DNA of 14,078 nucleotides, taken from the NCBI GenBank assembly GCA_019162915.1, contig JAFLKZ010000072.1:10317-24394 (forward strand), written 5' to 3'. This document shows positions 6,061-14,068 of the stretch, piece by piece (within the stretch, counting starts at the first letter, position 1; each line of letters starts with the position of its first letter). The notes under the pieces are model-generated. The model was given only the letters and a program-made list of their open reading frames with translations, had not been told where the DNA came from and ran no database searches. The translations under genes and the position numbers were made by a program. The DNA is from Campylobacteraceae bacterium. GTDB lineage: Bacteria > Campylobacterota > Campylobacteria > Campylobacterales > Sulfurospirillaceae.

Positions 6061-6805
6061 AGTAGGGACGCATGTCCTAAGTGAGCAAAATCATCTTTGT
6101 AAAGAGAGAATTTTAAATTTAGTTTCTTTTTTAGTGGATTTGATGCAAAATCATGAGGTTATTTTGGTTTCATCCGGAGCCGTTGCCGCAGGATATTCAA
6201 CACTAAAGCTAGATAAAAAACTTCTCCATAATCGTCAAGCAATTGCTGCTGTGGGACAGCCTCAACTAATGGCTATTTATAATGAAAAACTAGAAAAATT
6301 TGGTAAAAGTGGCGCTCAACTTTTGTTGACTGCCGATGATTTCGATTCACGTAAACGTTGTGCTTATGCTAAATGCACGATTGATACACTCCTCTCTCAT
6401 GGAATTTTGCCCATCATCAATGAAAATGATGCCACCGCAACAGAAGAGTTAGTCTTTGGCGACAATGACCAACTCTCTTCTCGAGTGGCATACTATTTTG
6501 GAGCTGATTTGTTGATATTGCTCTCTGATATTGATGGTTACTACGATAAAGACCCCAATAAAAATAGTGATGCAGTTATGAAAAAAATCGTTTACACCAT
6601 AGATGAAGCAGAATTAGCAGTTGAAAATACACCCAATTTTGCTTTTGCAACGGGTGGCATTGTCACCAAACTCAAAGCAGCAGATTTTTTAATGCAAAGA
6701 GGAAAATCGATGTTTATCGCTAGTGGATTTGAACTTGAAGATGTTAAAAGTTACATGCTCAAAGGCGAACACAAGGGTGGAACACTCTTTACCTCTAAGG
6801 ATTAA
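6041..6805 (+). CDS. proB: Glutamate 5-kinase, short form without PUA domain
   Basis: 254 residues from the ATG at 6041, chosen because MRRVVVKVGTHVLS is the family start and AAGG (6031-6034) lies 6 nt upstream; a longer frame start at 6008 lies further inside obgE and adds non-family sequence. The enzyme phosphorylates glutamate to gamma-glutamyl phosphate, the first step of proline synthesis. The amino-acid kinase fold is seen in VSSGAVAAG, INENDATATEELVFGDND (substrate and Mg site), LLSDIDGYYDKDP and ATGGIVTKLKAA, where GTGG is the more common form. E. coli ProB is about 110 residues longer because of a C-terminal PUA domain, which is absent here. proA is not adjacent. The 20-bp overlap with obgE suggests translational coupling. 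Confidence 0.93.
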   Translation: MRRVVVKVGTHVLSEQNHLCKERILNLVSFLVDLMQNHEVILVSSGAVAAGYSTLKLDKKLLHNRQAIAAVGQPQLMAIYNEKLEKFGKSGAQLLLTADDFDSRKRCAYAKCTIDTLLSHGILPIINENDATATEELVFGDNDQLSSRVAYYFGADLLILLSDIDGYYDKDPNKNSDAVMKKIVYTIDEAELAVENTPNFAFATGGIVTKLKAADFLMQRGKSMFIASGFELEDVKSYMLKGEHKGGTLFTSKD

Positions 6806-6806
6806 A

Positions 6807-7721
6807 ATGAAAATAGTTTTCATGGGCACACCAAGTTATGCCACAACGATTTTAAAAGCGCTGTTTGAAGATAGTGAAGTTGAAGTCGTTTTGTTGGTGA
6901 CACAGCAAGACAAGCCCGTAGGTCGAAAACAACTTTTAACGCCTCCAGATACAAAAGCTTGGGTGATCGAAAATGATTTACATGTAGAGATTTATCAGCC
7001 TAAAACACTTCGCACTCTTGAAGCTTATGAAAAAATAGCGTCGCTAGAACCAGACTTTATCGTCGTTGCCGCTTATGGACAGATTTTACCCAAAGAGATT
7101 TTAGATATTGCCCCTTGCATCAATCTTCATGCTTCATTACTTCCCAAATACAGAGGAGCAAGCCCTATACAGTCCACACTGTTAGCAAATGACATATATG
7201 CAGGTATCACTTCTATGTTGATGGAAGAGGGGCTTGATACGGGAGATATGCTTGGATTTTCGTATCTAAAAACAGAAAATCATAATGCTCAAATACTTTT
7301 TATACTTTTAGCTGAAATAGCTGCAACCCTTACCCTTAAAACTTTGAAAAATTTTCAAAATATCGCACCACTAAAACAAATAGAGGCTAATGCGAGCCAT
7401 TGTAAAAAAATTAAAAAAGAAGATGGTTTGGTTGACTTTGAAAAAGAGAGCGCCCTTGAAATTTATACTAAATTTAAAGCGCTCATGCCTTGGCCAGGAC
7501 TATTTTTAGAATCAGGATTAAAACTCAATGATATTGAGATAGTGCAAGAAAATACTTTACATGTAAACACTATCGAGAGCATTGATAAAAATGGCATTAT
7601 TGTCGCTTGCAAGGAAGGATGTTTGTTAGTTAAAACACTTCAGCCTTTTTCGAAAAACATGATGAATTCGCTTGACTATATTCGTGGTAAAAGGCTCAAC
7701 ATTGGTGATAAACTGGTTTAA
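6807..7721 (+). CDS. fmt: Methionyl-tRNA formyltransferase
   Basis: 304 residues from the ATG at 6807, one base after the proB stop codon, with AAGGA (6797-6801) 5 nt upstream. MKIVFMGTPSYA is the standard start, so the longer open frame into proB is not used. The enzyme transfers a formyl group from 10-formyl-tetrahydrofolate to Met-tRNAi for initiation. The hydrolase/transferase core is seen in INLHASLLPKYRGASPIQ (catalytic Asn and His, with the LLPxYRG loop) and EEGLDTGDML (catalytic Asp). The C-terminal OB-like domain starts near residue 205. The peptide deformylase gene def, often beside fmt, is not here. The last 20 bp overlap birA. Confidence 0.96.
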   Translation: MKIVFMGTPSYATTILKALFEDSEVEVVLLVTQQDKPVGRKQLLTPPDTKAWVIENDLHVEIYQPKTLRTLEAYEKIASLEPDFIVVAAYGQILPKEILDIAPCINLHASLLPKYRGASPIQSTLLANDIYAGITSMLMEEGLDTGDMLGFSYLKTENHNAQILFILLAEIAATLTLKTLKNFQNIAPLKQIEANASHCKKIKKEDGLVDFEKESALEIYTKFKALMPWPGLFLESGLKLNDIEIVQENTLHVNTIESIDKNGIIVACKEGCLLVKTLQPFSKNMMNSLDYIRGKRLNIGDKLV

Positions 7722-8337
7722 TGAATTAGGCTCAACCCATCAATACTTAGTGGATGGGCTAAAAAGTGGCACACTAAGGGCACCTCTTGGCATTGGAACC
7801 TATAAACAAACTAACGGTATAGGCAGCAGAGGAAATATTTGGATAGAAGGGGAAGGAAATCTTTTTTTCTCCTTTTGTGTAGAAGAGAAACATTTACCTG
7901 ATGATTTACCCTTAGCTTCAATTTCTATCTATTTTGCTTTTTTAATGAAGCATATTTTAGAGAAAGAAGGCTCAGCAGTGTGGCTTAAATGGCCTAATGA
8001 TTTTTATCTTGATGATAAAAAAATCGGAGGGATGATGACCACTAAAATAGGCACTAATATTATCGGGTCTGTTGGTTTGAATTTATGCACCAGCCCCGTA
8101 GGATTTGGTGTTTTGGATATTAAGATAATGCCAAAAGTAGTGGCAAATCTCTTTAGTGAAAGCGTAGAGAAAAAAATATCGTGGAAGAATGTTTTTAGTA
8201 AGTATAAGATAGAATTTCAAAATAATAGAAGTTTTTCTTTCCACTTAGATGGTAAATCGGTCTCTTTGTCGGATGCGATATTATGCGATGATGGCTCTAT
8301 AGAGCTAGAAAATAAAAAGGTGTATAGTTTACGATGA
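7702..8337 (+). CDS. birA: Biotin-protein ligase, no DNA-binding domain
   Basis: About 211 residues if started at TTG 7702, preceded by AAAAGG (7689-7694) at 7 nt; GTG 7705 is an alternative. No ATG lies near the start of the homologous region (INWFNELGSTH), so a non-ATG start is likely. The enzyme makes biotinyl-AMP and attaches biotin to a Lys of carboxyl-carrier protein. Seen are LGST (9-12), the biotin loop GIGSRGNIW (39-47), LKWPNDFYL (95-103) and KKIGGMM with Lys107 at the catalytic Lys position. A small C-terminal beta domain is present. The N-terminal helix-turn-helix of E. coli BirA is absent, so it cannot act as the bio repressor. The biotin loop lacks two Arg of the usual GRGRxG. 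It overlaps fmt by 20 bp and parA by 4 bp. Confidence 0.88.
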   Translation: MVINWFNELGSTHQYLVDGLKSGTLRAPLGIGTYKQTNGIGSRGNIWIEGEGNLFFSFCVEEKHLPDDLPLASISIYFAFLMKHILEKEGSAVWLKWPNDFYLDDKKIGGMMTTKIGTNIIGSVGLNLCTSPVGFGVLDIKIMPKVVANLFSESVEKKISWKNVFSKYKIEFQNNRSFSFHLDGKSVSLSDAILCDDGSIELENKKVYSLR

Positions 8338-9119
8338 GCGAAATTATAGCGATAGCAAATCAAAAAGGCGGAGTTGGTAAAACAACCACTGCCATCAATT
8401 TGGCAGCATCTTTGGCCGTTGCAGAAAAAAGAGTGTTATTAATTGATATTGATCCACAAGCCAATGCAACGACAGGGCTAGGTTTTCATAGAAGTGATTA
8501 TGAATACAATATCTATCACGTTTTAATCGGTCGAAAACGTCTTTCACAAGTTATTTTGGAAACATCACTTGCAACTTTACATGTAGCTCCTTCTAATATA
8601 GGACTTGTAGGTGTCGAAAAAGAGTTTTATGATACGAATACTAAAGGTCGAGAACTTATCCTTAAGACAAAAATAGAAGAGATTAAAGACCAATATGACT
8701 ATATTATTATCGATTCTCCTCCCGCCCTTGGTAGTATTACTATCAATGCATTAAGTGCGGCAAACTCTGTCATTATTCCTATTCAATGTGAGTTTTTTGC
8801 TTTAGAAGGATTGGCGCAGCTTTTAAATACCGTTAAATTGATTAAAAAAACAATCAATCCAACGCTAGAAATCAAAGGTTTTTTACCAACAATGTATAGC
8901 ACGCAGAACAATCTTTCAAAACAAGTATTTGCAGATTTGAAAGAGCATTTTAAAAATAAATTATTTGTAGATAAAGAAAACGCTTCTTATGTTGTCATTC
9001 CAAGGAATATCAAACTGGCTGAATCTCCAAGTTTTGGTAAGCCTATTATTTTATATGATGTTGAGTCTCCTGGCTCAAAAGCATATCAAAATCTTGCAAA
9101 TTCTATTATGGTGAGCTAA
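8334..9119 (+). CDS. parA: Chromosome partitioning ATPase ParA (Soj)
   Basis: 261 residues; the ATG at 8334 overlaps the birA TGA (ATGA), a typical coupled start. ParA is a nucleoid-binding ATPase that moves ParB-parS complexes to segregate replication origins. The deviant Walker A motif KGGVGKTTT (11-19), Walker A' DIDPQANAT and Walker B-like IIIDSPPALG are all intact, and the protein has the short length of chromosomal Soj types with no N-terminal helix-turn-helix. The C-terminal stretch ASYVVIPRNIKLAESPSFG is typical of Soj. parB follows after a few bases. In this phylum parAB often sit directly before the atp genes, as here, rather than next to rnpA/gidA as in many bacteria. Confidence 0.96.
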   Translation: MSEIIAIANQKGGVGKTTTAINLAASLAVAEKRVLLIDIDPQANATTGLGFHRSDYEYNIYHVLIGRKRLSQVILETSLATLHVAPSNIGLVGVEKEFYDTNTKGRELILKTKIEEIKDQYDYIIIDSPPALGSITINALSAANSVIIPIQCEFFALEGLAQLLNTVKLIKKTINPTLEIKGFLPTMYSTQNNLSKQVFADLKEHFKNKLFVDKENASYVVIPRNIKLAESPSFGKPIILYDVESPGSKAYQNLANSIMVS

Positions 9120-9123
9120 GTTG

Positions 9124-9978
9124 ATGAGTGCAAAAAAAGTTTTAGGACGAGGCCTCAGTGCCATTATTGAAGATGTTGAAGAAGCGTATAAACAAGATAT
9201 AGAACAATCTCGCAATTTAGTTCGAGAGATTAATGTTGACGAGATTATTGCAAATCCTTATCAACCAAGGGTTCATTTTAATGAAGTTGCTTTAAAAGAA
9301 CTCAGCGAATCGATTAAAAGGCATGGATTACTTCAGCCAATTATCGTAGTTGCCAAAGATGGCACCTATATGCTTTTGGCAGGTGAACGCAGACTCCGTG
9401 CGAGTAAACTTGCAGGTTTTACAAAAATAAAAGCGATAGTCGCAGATATTGAGTCAAAAAATCTTCGAGAACTTGCTCTTATTGAAAATATTCAAAGAGA
9501 AGATTTAAATCCTCTAGAACTAGCAATAGCCTATAAAGAACTGATAGAAGAGTATAAAATAACGCAAGATGGTCTTTCTGAAATCATTCACAAAAGTAGA
9601 ACACAAATTACTAATACTATCAGATTGTTAAGTTTAAGTGATAAAACTAAAGAGTATTTGGTAGAGGGTACTTTGTCTCAAGGACATGCTAAAGTATTAG
9701 TTGGGCTAGAGCCAAAGGAAGAAGAAACTATTGTTAATACGATATTAGGACAAAAATTAAGTGTGCGAGAAACTGAAGCGTTGGTTAAAAAACTCAAAAC
9801 AACCGACGAGAAGCATGGCGTAAATACTAAACAAATTCAAAGTATATCAGCTGAATTATATAATCTTAAAGAAAAGCTAAAAAATCTTGGTTTAGAATCA
9901 AGCCCCAAGGCGAATGCTATCACTATTCGTTTTGAAAATGATAAGGAAATTCGTACTTTTTTAGAACAATTAGATTAA
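9124..9978 (+). CDS. parB: Chromosome partitioning protein ParB (Spo0J)
   Basis: 284 residues from the ATG at 9124; a TTG immediately before it is a less likely start. ParB is a CTP-dependent DNA clamp that loads at parS sites and spreads. The N-terminal KKVLGRGLSAII is the ParA-contact segment. The CTPase domain is seen in IANPYQPR (near residues 40-47), HGLLQPIIV, LAGERRLRASKLAG (phosphate-binding arginines) and ENIQREDLNPLE. The helix-turn-helix parS-reading region lies around residues 145-190 (ITQDGLSEIIHKSRTQITNT). The C-terminal dimer domain is complete. I did not find a convincing full parS palindrome in the window. A 128-bp gap with a probable promoter separates it from the atp genes. 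Confidence 0.95.
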   Translation: MSAKKVLGRGLSAIIEDVEEAYKQDIEQSRNLVREINVDEIIANPYQPRVHFNEVALKELSESIKRHGLLQPIIVVAKDGTYMLLAGERRLRASKLAGFTKIKAIVADIESKNLRELALIENIQREDLNPLELAIAYKELIEEYKITQDGLSEIIHKSRTQITNTIRLLSLSDKTKEYLVEGTLSQGHAKVLVGLEPKEEETIVNTILGQKLSVRETEALVKKLKTTDEKHGVNTKQIQSISAELYNLKEKLKNLGLESSPKANAITIRFENDKEIRTFLEQLD

Positions 9979-10015
9979 TTCCTTTAGTTTAATAAAGTAT
10001 TTTCCTTTCCTATGT

Positions 10016-10021
10016 TAAAAT
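10016..10021 (+). promoter_or_regulatory. Candidate -10 box for the ATP synthase operon
   Basis: TAAAAT in TATGTTAAAATGCGC within the 128-bp parB-atpF' gap. The leader would be about 80 nt, include a small AACAAT/ATTGTT hairpin (10040-10054), and end in a strong ribosome-binding site AAAGGAG (10092-10098), 8 nt before the ATG. A second -10-like TATTAT near 10078 is possible but would give a very short leader. Confidence 0.4.
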
Positions 10022-10106
10022 GCGCACGTTTTTAACTAAAACAATCTTATTGTTATCATAAAAATCTTAAATTTGAGTATTATCTCGAGACAAAGGAGCA
10101 AAGAAT

Positions 10107-10529
10107 ATGTTGGATATTATACCAGCACTTCTACTAGTGACTGGAACTGTGTTTTTGGTTTTATTAATCGTTCTTAACAAAACTTTATATAAACCGCTTT
10201 TAGAGTTTATTGACAATCGTAACAACTCAATTAAGCGTGATTTAGAGAATGCAGGGAAGAATGCTAGTGATGTTGTAGCTTACTACAAAGAAGTAGAAAC
10301 TATCATTTCTGAAGGTAAGATGGAAGCAGTGAAAATTAGAGAAGCTGCCCTTTGTGAAGCTAAAGAAAAAGCTTTTAAGAAGCTTGAGCAAAAAAAGAGC
10401 GAACTTGAAGCTCAAAATAGTGCATTTCTTAGAGCGTTAGAAGTAGAAAAAATAGAATTTAAAAATGGCTTGTTATTGCAAATGCCTCTTTTCAAAGAGA
10501 GTGTTATTGCAAAATTAAGCAACATATGA
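10107..10529 (+). CDS. atpF': ATP synthase F0 subunit b' (peripheral stalk)
   Basis: 140 residues. The N-terminal hydrophobic helix (residues ~4-24) anchors it in the membrane. KTLYKPLLEFIDNR is the hinge typical of b-type subunits. The rest is a charged coiled coil that forms the peripheral stalk with subunit b, holding delta and the alpha/beta ring still. It differs from the next gene in sequence and lacks the signal-like start, so this genome has a b/b' heterodimer, as in other Campylobacterota and in phototrophs. The strong AAAGGAG site and the gap upstream mark it as the first gene of the operon. Confidence 0.88.
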   Translation: MLDIIPALLLVTGTVFLVLLIVLNKTLYKPLLEFIDNRNNSIKRDLENAGKNASDVVAYYKEVETIISEGKMEAVKIREAALCEAKEKAFKKLEQKKSELEAQNSAFLRALEVEKIEFKNGLLLQMPLFKESVIAKLSNI

Positions 10530-10542
10530 GAGGAGAGATAGC

Positions 10543-11058
10543 ATGAAGATAAAATATTTTTTACTTATACTAGCTCCTGTTTTACTTTTAGCAAGTGGTG
10601 GAGAAGGAAGTGGGGCGACTGATATTATTCCTAGAACCATTAACTTTCTTATTTTTGCTGCAATTTTATATTATTTGATTGCAGAGCCTGCAAAACAATT
10701 TTATCTTGGTCGCAAAGGTGACATTGCTAATAGATTAGATTCTATTCAGGTAAAGCTTAGAGAATCACATGGTAAAAAAGAGTTGGCTTTGAGTAAAGTT
10801 GAAGAGGCAAAAGCAACTGCTAGAGTTCTTGTAGAAACAGCAAAAAAAGAGGCTGTTATATTGAGCGAAAAGATTGCAATGGATTTACATGTAGAGATGG
10901 AAAATCTAGATAAAGCATTTCAAGACAAGACTGACATTGAGAGACGAAAAATGACAAGAGCAGTTGTCAGTGAAATTTTAGATGAAATGTTTAAAGAAGG
11001 TTCTGTGTCTTTAGATAATGACGAAATTGTTAAAATAGTTAATAAGAAGGTTGCATAA
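10543..11058 (+). CDS. atpF: ATP synthase F0 subunit b with signal-peptide-like N-terminus
   Basis: 171 residues; GAGGAGA (10530-10536) precedes the ATG. Two hydrophobic segments are visible. Residues ~1-17 (MKIKYFLLILAPVLLLA) have a positive start, a hydrophobic core and a small-residue end (ASGG), like a cleavable signal peptide. The true anchor follows a polar Gly-rich link at ~33-47 (INFLIFAAILYYLI). The remainder is the stalk coiled coil. TINFLIF and the linked helix are typical of b subunits. The extra segment would place the short link in the periplasm after processing; most other phyla lack it. The stop codon overlaps the atpH start (TAATG), with AAGAAGG (11044-11050) serving as ribosome-binding site. 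Confidence 0.9.
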   Translation: MKIKYFLLILAPVLLLASGGEGSGATDIIPRTINFLIFAAILYYLIAEPAKQFYLGRKGDIANRLDSIQVKLRESHGKKELALSKVEEAKATARVLVETAKKEAVILSEKIAMDLHVEMENLDKAFQDKTDIERRKMTRAVVSEILDEMFKEGSVSLDNDEIVKIVNKKVA

Positions 11059-11588
11059 TGAGTAGTGCAATAGCCAAAAAATATGTTAATGCGCTTATGA
11101 GTAGTTGCAAAGATAATGAGTTACCTGAAATTTACACTCTTTTGAATGAATTAGTTAAAGCATTTGAGATTGATAAATTTAACAATATTGTACTTTCTCC
11201 TGATGTTTCATTGAAAGATAAAGAGAACTTGACTTTATCATTAGTTGAAACGAAAAACATAAAGTTTCAAAATTTTATTAGATTGCTTAATAGCAATGAT
11301 AGATTGAAACTTATACCTACTATAACCAAAGAGCTAAAGTATCAAGTATCATTAAAAAACAATACTTTTGAGGGCGAAATCTCTAGTAGTTTTGAAATTA
11401 CAAAAGAGCAAATCGCTACACTTGAGGCAAATTTTAGTAAGAAATTCAATGCACAAGTTAAGCTAAAGAGTATCGTTAATAATTACCCTGGTATTAAAGT
11501 ACAGTTAGATGATTTGGGCGTAGAGGTGAGTTTTTCACTCGAGAGGTTAAAGGCTCAGTTGAGCGAACATATTCTAAAAGCAATTTAA
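11058..11588 (+). CDS. atpH: ATP synthase F1 subunit delta
   Basis: 176 residues, normal length. Delta (OSCP) sits on top of the alpha/beta hexamer and ties it to the peripheral stalk. The start MSSAIAKKYVNALM matches the family N-terminus (A.RYA.AL pattern), a six-helix domain follows to ~105, and the C-terminal part ends in the conserved region around PGIKVQLDDLGVEVS, just before the final helix. It overlaps atpF by one base and is followed by a 32-bp gap to atpA, which has its own strong ribosome-binding site. Confidence 0.94.
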   Translation: MSSAIAKKYVNALMSSCKDNELPEIYTLLNELVKAFEIDKFNNIVLSPDVSLKDKENLTLSLVETKNIKFQNFIRLLNSNDRLKLIPTITKELKYQVSLKNNTFEGEISSSFEITKEQIATLEANFSKKFNAQVKLKSIVNNYPGIKVQLDDLGVEVSFSLERLKAQLSEHILKAI

Positions 11589-11590
11589 AA

Positions 11591-11596
11591 TATAAT
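11591..11596 (+). promoter_or_regulatory. Possible internal -10 box before atpA
   Basis: A perfect TATAAT two bases after the atpH stop codon, about 25 bp before the atpA start. It may add extra transcripts for the more abundant F1 subunits, but no -35 at suitable spacing is seen and TATAAT is common by chance in AT-rich gaps. Confidence 0.25.
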
Positions 11597-11620
11597 AAAA
11601 GATAAGTTAAGGAGTAGTGA

Positions 11621-13138
11621 GTGGGAGCAAAAATGAAAGCTGATGAAATCAGTTCAATCATTAAAGAGCGTATTGAAAACTTTGAGCTAAATGTTGATAT
11701 CGAAGAGACTGGAAAAGTTATTTCAGTAGCGGATGGTGTTGCAAATGTCTATGGCTTGAAGAATGTTATGGCTGGAGAGATGGTTGAGTTTGAAAATGGT
11801 GAAAGAGGAATGGCACTAAACCTTGAAGAATCAAGTGTTGGTATCGTTGTTCTTGGTAGCTGTAATGATATAAAAGAGGGTTCTTCTGTTAAAAGACTTT
11901 CACGTCTTCTTCGGGTACCAGTAGGTGAAGCACTTATTGGTAGAGTTGTTAACTCTTTAGGTGATCCAATCGATGCTAAAGGTCCAATTAACTCTACTGA
12001 GACAAGATTTGTTGAAGAAAAAGCACATGGAATTATGGCTAGAAAATCTGTTCATGAGCCATTACAAACAGGTATCAAAGCAATCGATGCACTTGTTCCC
12101 ATTGGTAGAGGACAAAGAGAGCTTATTATTGGTGATAGACAAACAGGTAAAACAACGATTGCGTTAGACACGATTATCAATCAAAAAGGTCAAAATGTTG
12201 TTTGTATCTATGTTGCTATCGGACAGAAACAATCAACCGTTGCACAAGTTGTTAAAAAGCTTGAAGAACACGGCGCTATGGAATATACTATTATTGTTAA
12301 TGCAGGAGCAAGTGATTCTGCTGCAATGCAATTTTTAGCTCCTTATACAGGTGTTTCTATGGGTGAATATTTCAGAGACAGTAGTCGTCATGCTTTGATA
12401 GTTTATGATGATTTATCAAAACATGCGGTAGCTTATCGTGAAATGTCATTGATTTTAAGACGTCCTCCGGGTCGTGAAGCATATCCTGGTGATGTTTTTT
12501 ATCTTCACTCAAGATTATTAGAGCGTGCTGCAAAAGTTAATGATGAATTAGGTGCAGGTTCCCTTACCGCACTTCCAATTATTGAAACACAAGCAGGAGA
12601 TGTATCTGCTTATATTCCAACAAACGTAATTTCAATTACGGATGGTCAAATATTCCTTGAATCAGATCTCTTTAACTCAGGTATTCGCCCCGCAATTAAC
12701 GTAGGACTTTCTGTTTCTCGTGTTGGTGGCGCTGCTCAGATTAAAGCAACGAAACAAGTAGCAGGAACATTAAGACTTGATCTTGCACAATATCGTGAAT
12801 TACAAGCATTCGCACAGTTTGCAAGTGATCTTGATGAATCAAGCCGTAAACAACTAGAACGAGGACAAAGAATGGTTGAACTTTTAAAACAACCTCCTTA
12901 CGCTCCAATTCCTGTTGAAAAGCAAGTACTTATCATTTTTGCTGGTTCACGCGGGCATCTAGACAATATTGAAGTAAAAGAGACAAGCCGTTTTGAAGCA
13001 GAGCTTAACTCTTTTGTTGAAGTAAAATATCCAGAAATTCTTGAGCAAATCAAAACGAGAAAAGCGTTAGATAAAGAGCTAGAAGAATTATTAAATAAGG
13101 CATTGAACGAGTTTAAAGCGACGTTTACAGTAAAGTAA
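11621..13138 (+). CDS. atpA: ATP synthase F1 subunit alpha
   Basis: 505 residues if started at GTG 11621, which has AAGGAG (11609-11614) 6 nt upstream; ATG 11633 (501 residues) with GGGAG (11623-11627) is the alternative. I prefer GTG because the site is stronger and MGAK/MSAK-type starts are what I recall for relatives. Alpha forms the hexamer with beta and carries the non-catalytic nucleotide sites. The start KADEISSIIKERIENF, the Walker A GDRQTGKTT (171-179), Walker B ALIVYDDLSKHA (258-269), the RRPPGREAYPGD loop and the arginine-finger motif SVSRVGG (Arg367) are intact. Full length, third F1-linked gene of the operon after b and delta. Confidence 0.97.
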   Translation: MGAKMKADEISSIIKERIENFELNVDIEETGKVISVADGVANVYGLKNVMAGEMVEFENGERGMALNLEESSVGIVVLGSCNDIKEGSSVKRLSRLLRVPVGEALIGRVVNSLGDPIDAKGPINSTETRFVEEKAHGIMARKSVHEPLQTGIKAIDALVPIGRGQRELIIGDRQTGKTTIALDTIINQKGQNVVCIYVAIGQKQSTVAQVVKKLEEHGAMEYTIIVNAGASDSAAMQFLAPYTGVSMGEYFRDSSRHALIVYDDLSKHAVAYREMSLILRRPPGREAYPGDVFYLHSRLLERAAKVNDELGAGSLTALPIIETQAGDVSAYIPTNVISITDGQIFLESDLFNSGIRPAINVGLSVSRVGGAAQIKATKQVAGTLRLDLAQYRELQAFAQFASDLDESSRKQLERGQRMVELLKQPPYAPIPVEKQVLIIFAGSRGHLDNIEVKETSRFEAELNSFVEVKYPEILEQIKTRKALDKELEELLNKALNEFKATFTVK

Positions 13139-13147
13139 GGAAAAGCT

Positions 13148-14035
13148 ATGGCAAACCTGAAAGAGATTAAAAGAAAAATAAAAAGTGTTCAAAACACTCA
13201 GAAAACAACAAGAGCTATGAAACTTGTTTCAACTGCAAAATTGAAGCGAGCAGAAATGGCGGCTAAACAGTCACGTGTATATGCTGTTAAAATTAATGAA
13301 GTACTTTCCGAGATTGCTTATAAAATCAATCAATATAAAGATGGAGCAATTGATAGTCGCTTTTTTGATTTAGCAGCAACTCCAAGTGTGGTAGATATTA
13401 TTTTTGTGACGGCGGATAAAGGTCTATGTGGTGGTTTTAATATTCAAACTATTAAAGCAGTACGAGAACTTTTAGAAGAGTATGCGCAAAAGAATATCAA
13501 AGTTAGGTTACGTGCTGTTGGACGTAAAGGAATAGCTTTTTTTAATTTTCAAGGTGTTGAACTTTTCACATCGTATGCCGGTGTAAGTTCAGCTCCAACG
13601 TATGAAAAAGCTCAAGAAATTATTAAAGTTGCTATTGATGATTTTATCGAGAAAAAAACAGATAGAGTTATTTTAGTACACAATGGTTATAAAAATATGA
13701 TTTCTCAAGAATTGAAAATAGGAGATATTGTTCCTGTTAAGCCTCCTTTGGATTATAGTTTAGAATCAAACTCTTTAATGGAGTTAGAACCAGTTGATGG
13801 CGGAGAAGAGATTTTAAATTCTTTGATGAAAAAATATTTTGAATATAACATGTATTACGCTCTTGTCGATTCATTGGCAGCAGAGCATAGTGCAAGGATG
13901 CAGGCAATGGAAAATGCCACTAAGAATGCAAGTGAACGTGTAAACTTGTTAACATTAGCGTATAACAAAGCTAGACAAGAGTCTATTACTACTGAATTGA
14001 TAGAAATCATCAGTGGTGTAGAGTCTATGAAATAA
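13148..14035 (+). CDS. atpG: ATP synthase F1 subunit gamma
   Basis: 295 residues, normal length. Gamma is the central shaft that turns inside the alpha/beta hexamer. The N-terminal helix MANLKEIKRKIKSVQNTQK with TRAMKLVSTAKL, the internal DKGLCGGFN and the C-terminal helix with EHSARMQAMENATKNA are all hallmark segments. AAGG (13137-13140), overlapping the atpA stop, is 7 nt before the ATG. The atpD start follows after 33 bp. Confidence 0.97.
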   Translation: MANLKEIKRKIKSVQNTQKTTRAMKLVSTAKLKRAEMAAKQSRVYAVKINEVLSEIAYKINQYKDGAIDSRFFDLAATPSVVDIIFVTADKGLCGGFNIQTIKAVRELLEEYAQKNIKVRLRAVGRKGIAFFNFQGVELFTSYAGVSSAPTYEKAQEIIKVAIDDFIEKKTDRVILVHNGYKNMISQELKIGDIVPVKPPLDYSLESNSLMELEPVDGGEEILNSLMKKYFEYNMYYALVDSLAAEHSARMQAMENATKNASERVNLLTLAYNKARQESITTELIEIISGVESMK

Positions 14036-14068
14036 ACTGTTTTGCAAAAAATAAAAGGAGAATATTCA

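Noticed and set aside
9982..9997. CTTTA/TAAAG inverted repeat after parB as a terminator
   Set aside because: Only a 5-bp AT-rich stem with an interrupted T run; too weak to support termination.
12714..12729. parS-like sequence beginning TGTTTCTCGTG
   Set aside because: Only the left half resembles the parS palindrome; the right half does not match, and the bases encode the conserved SVSRVGG motif of AtpA, so chance is the best explanation.
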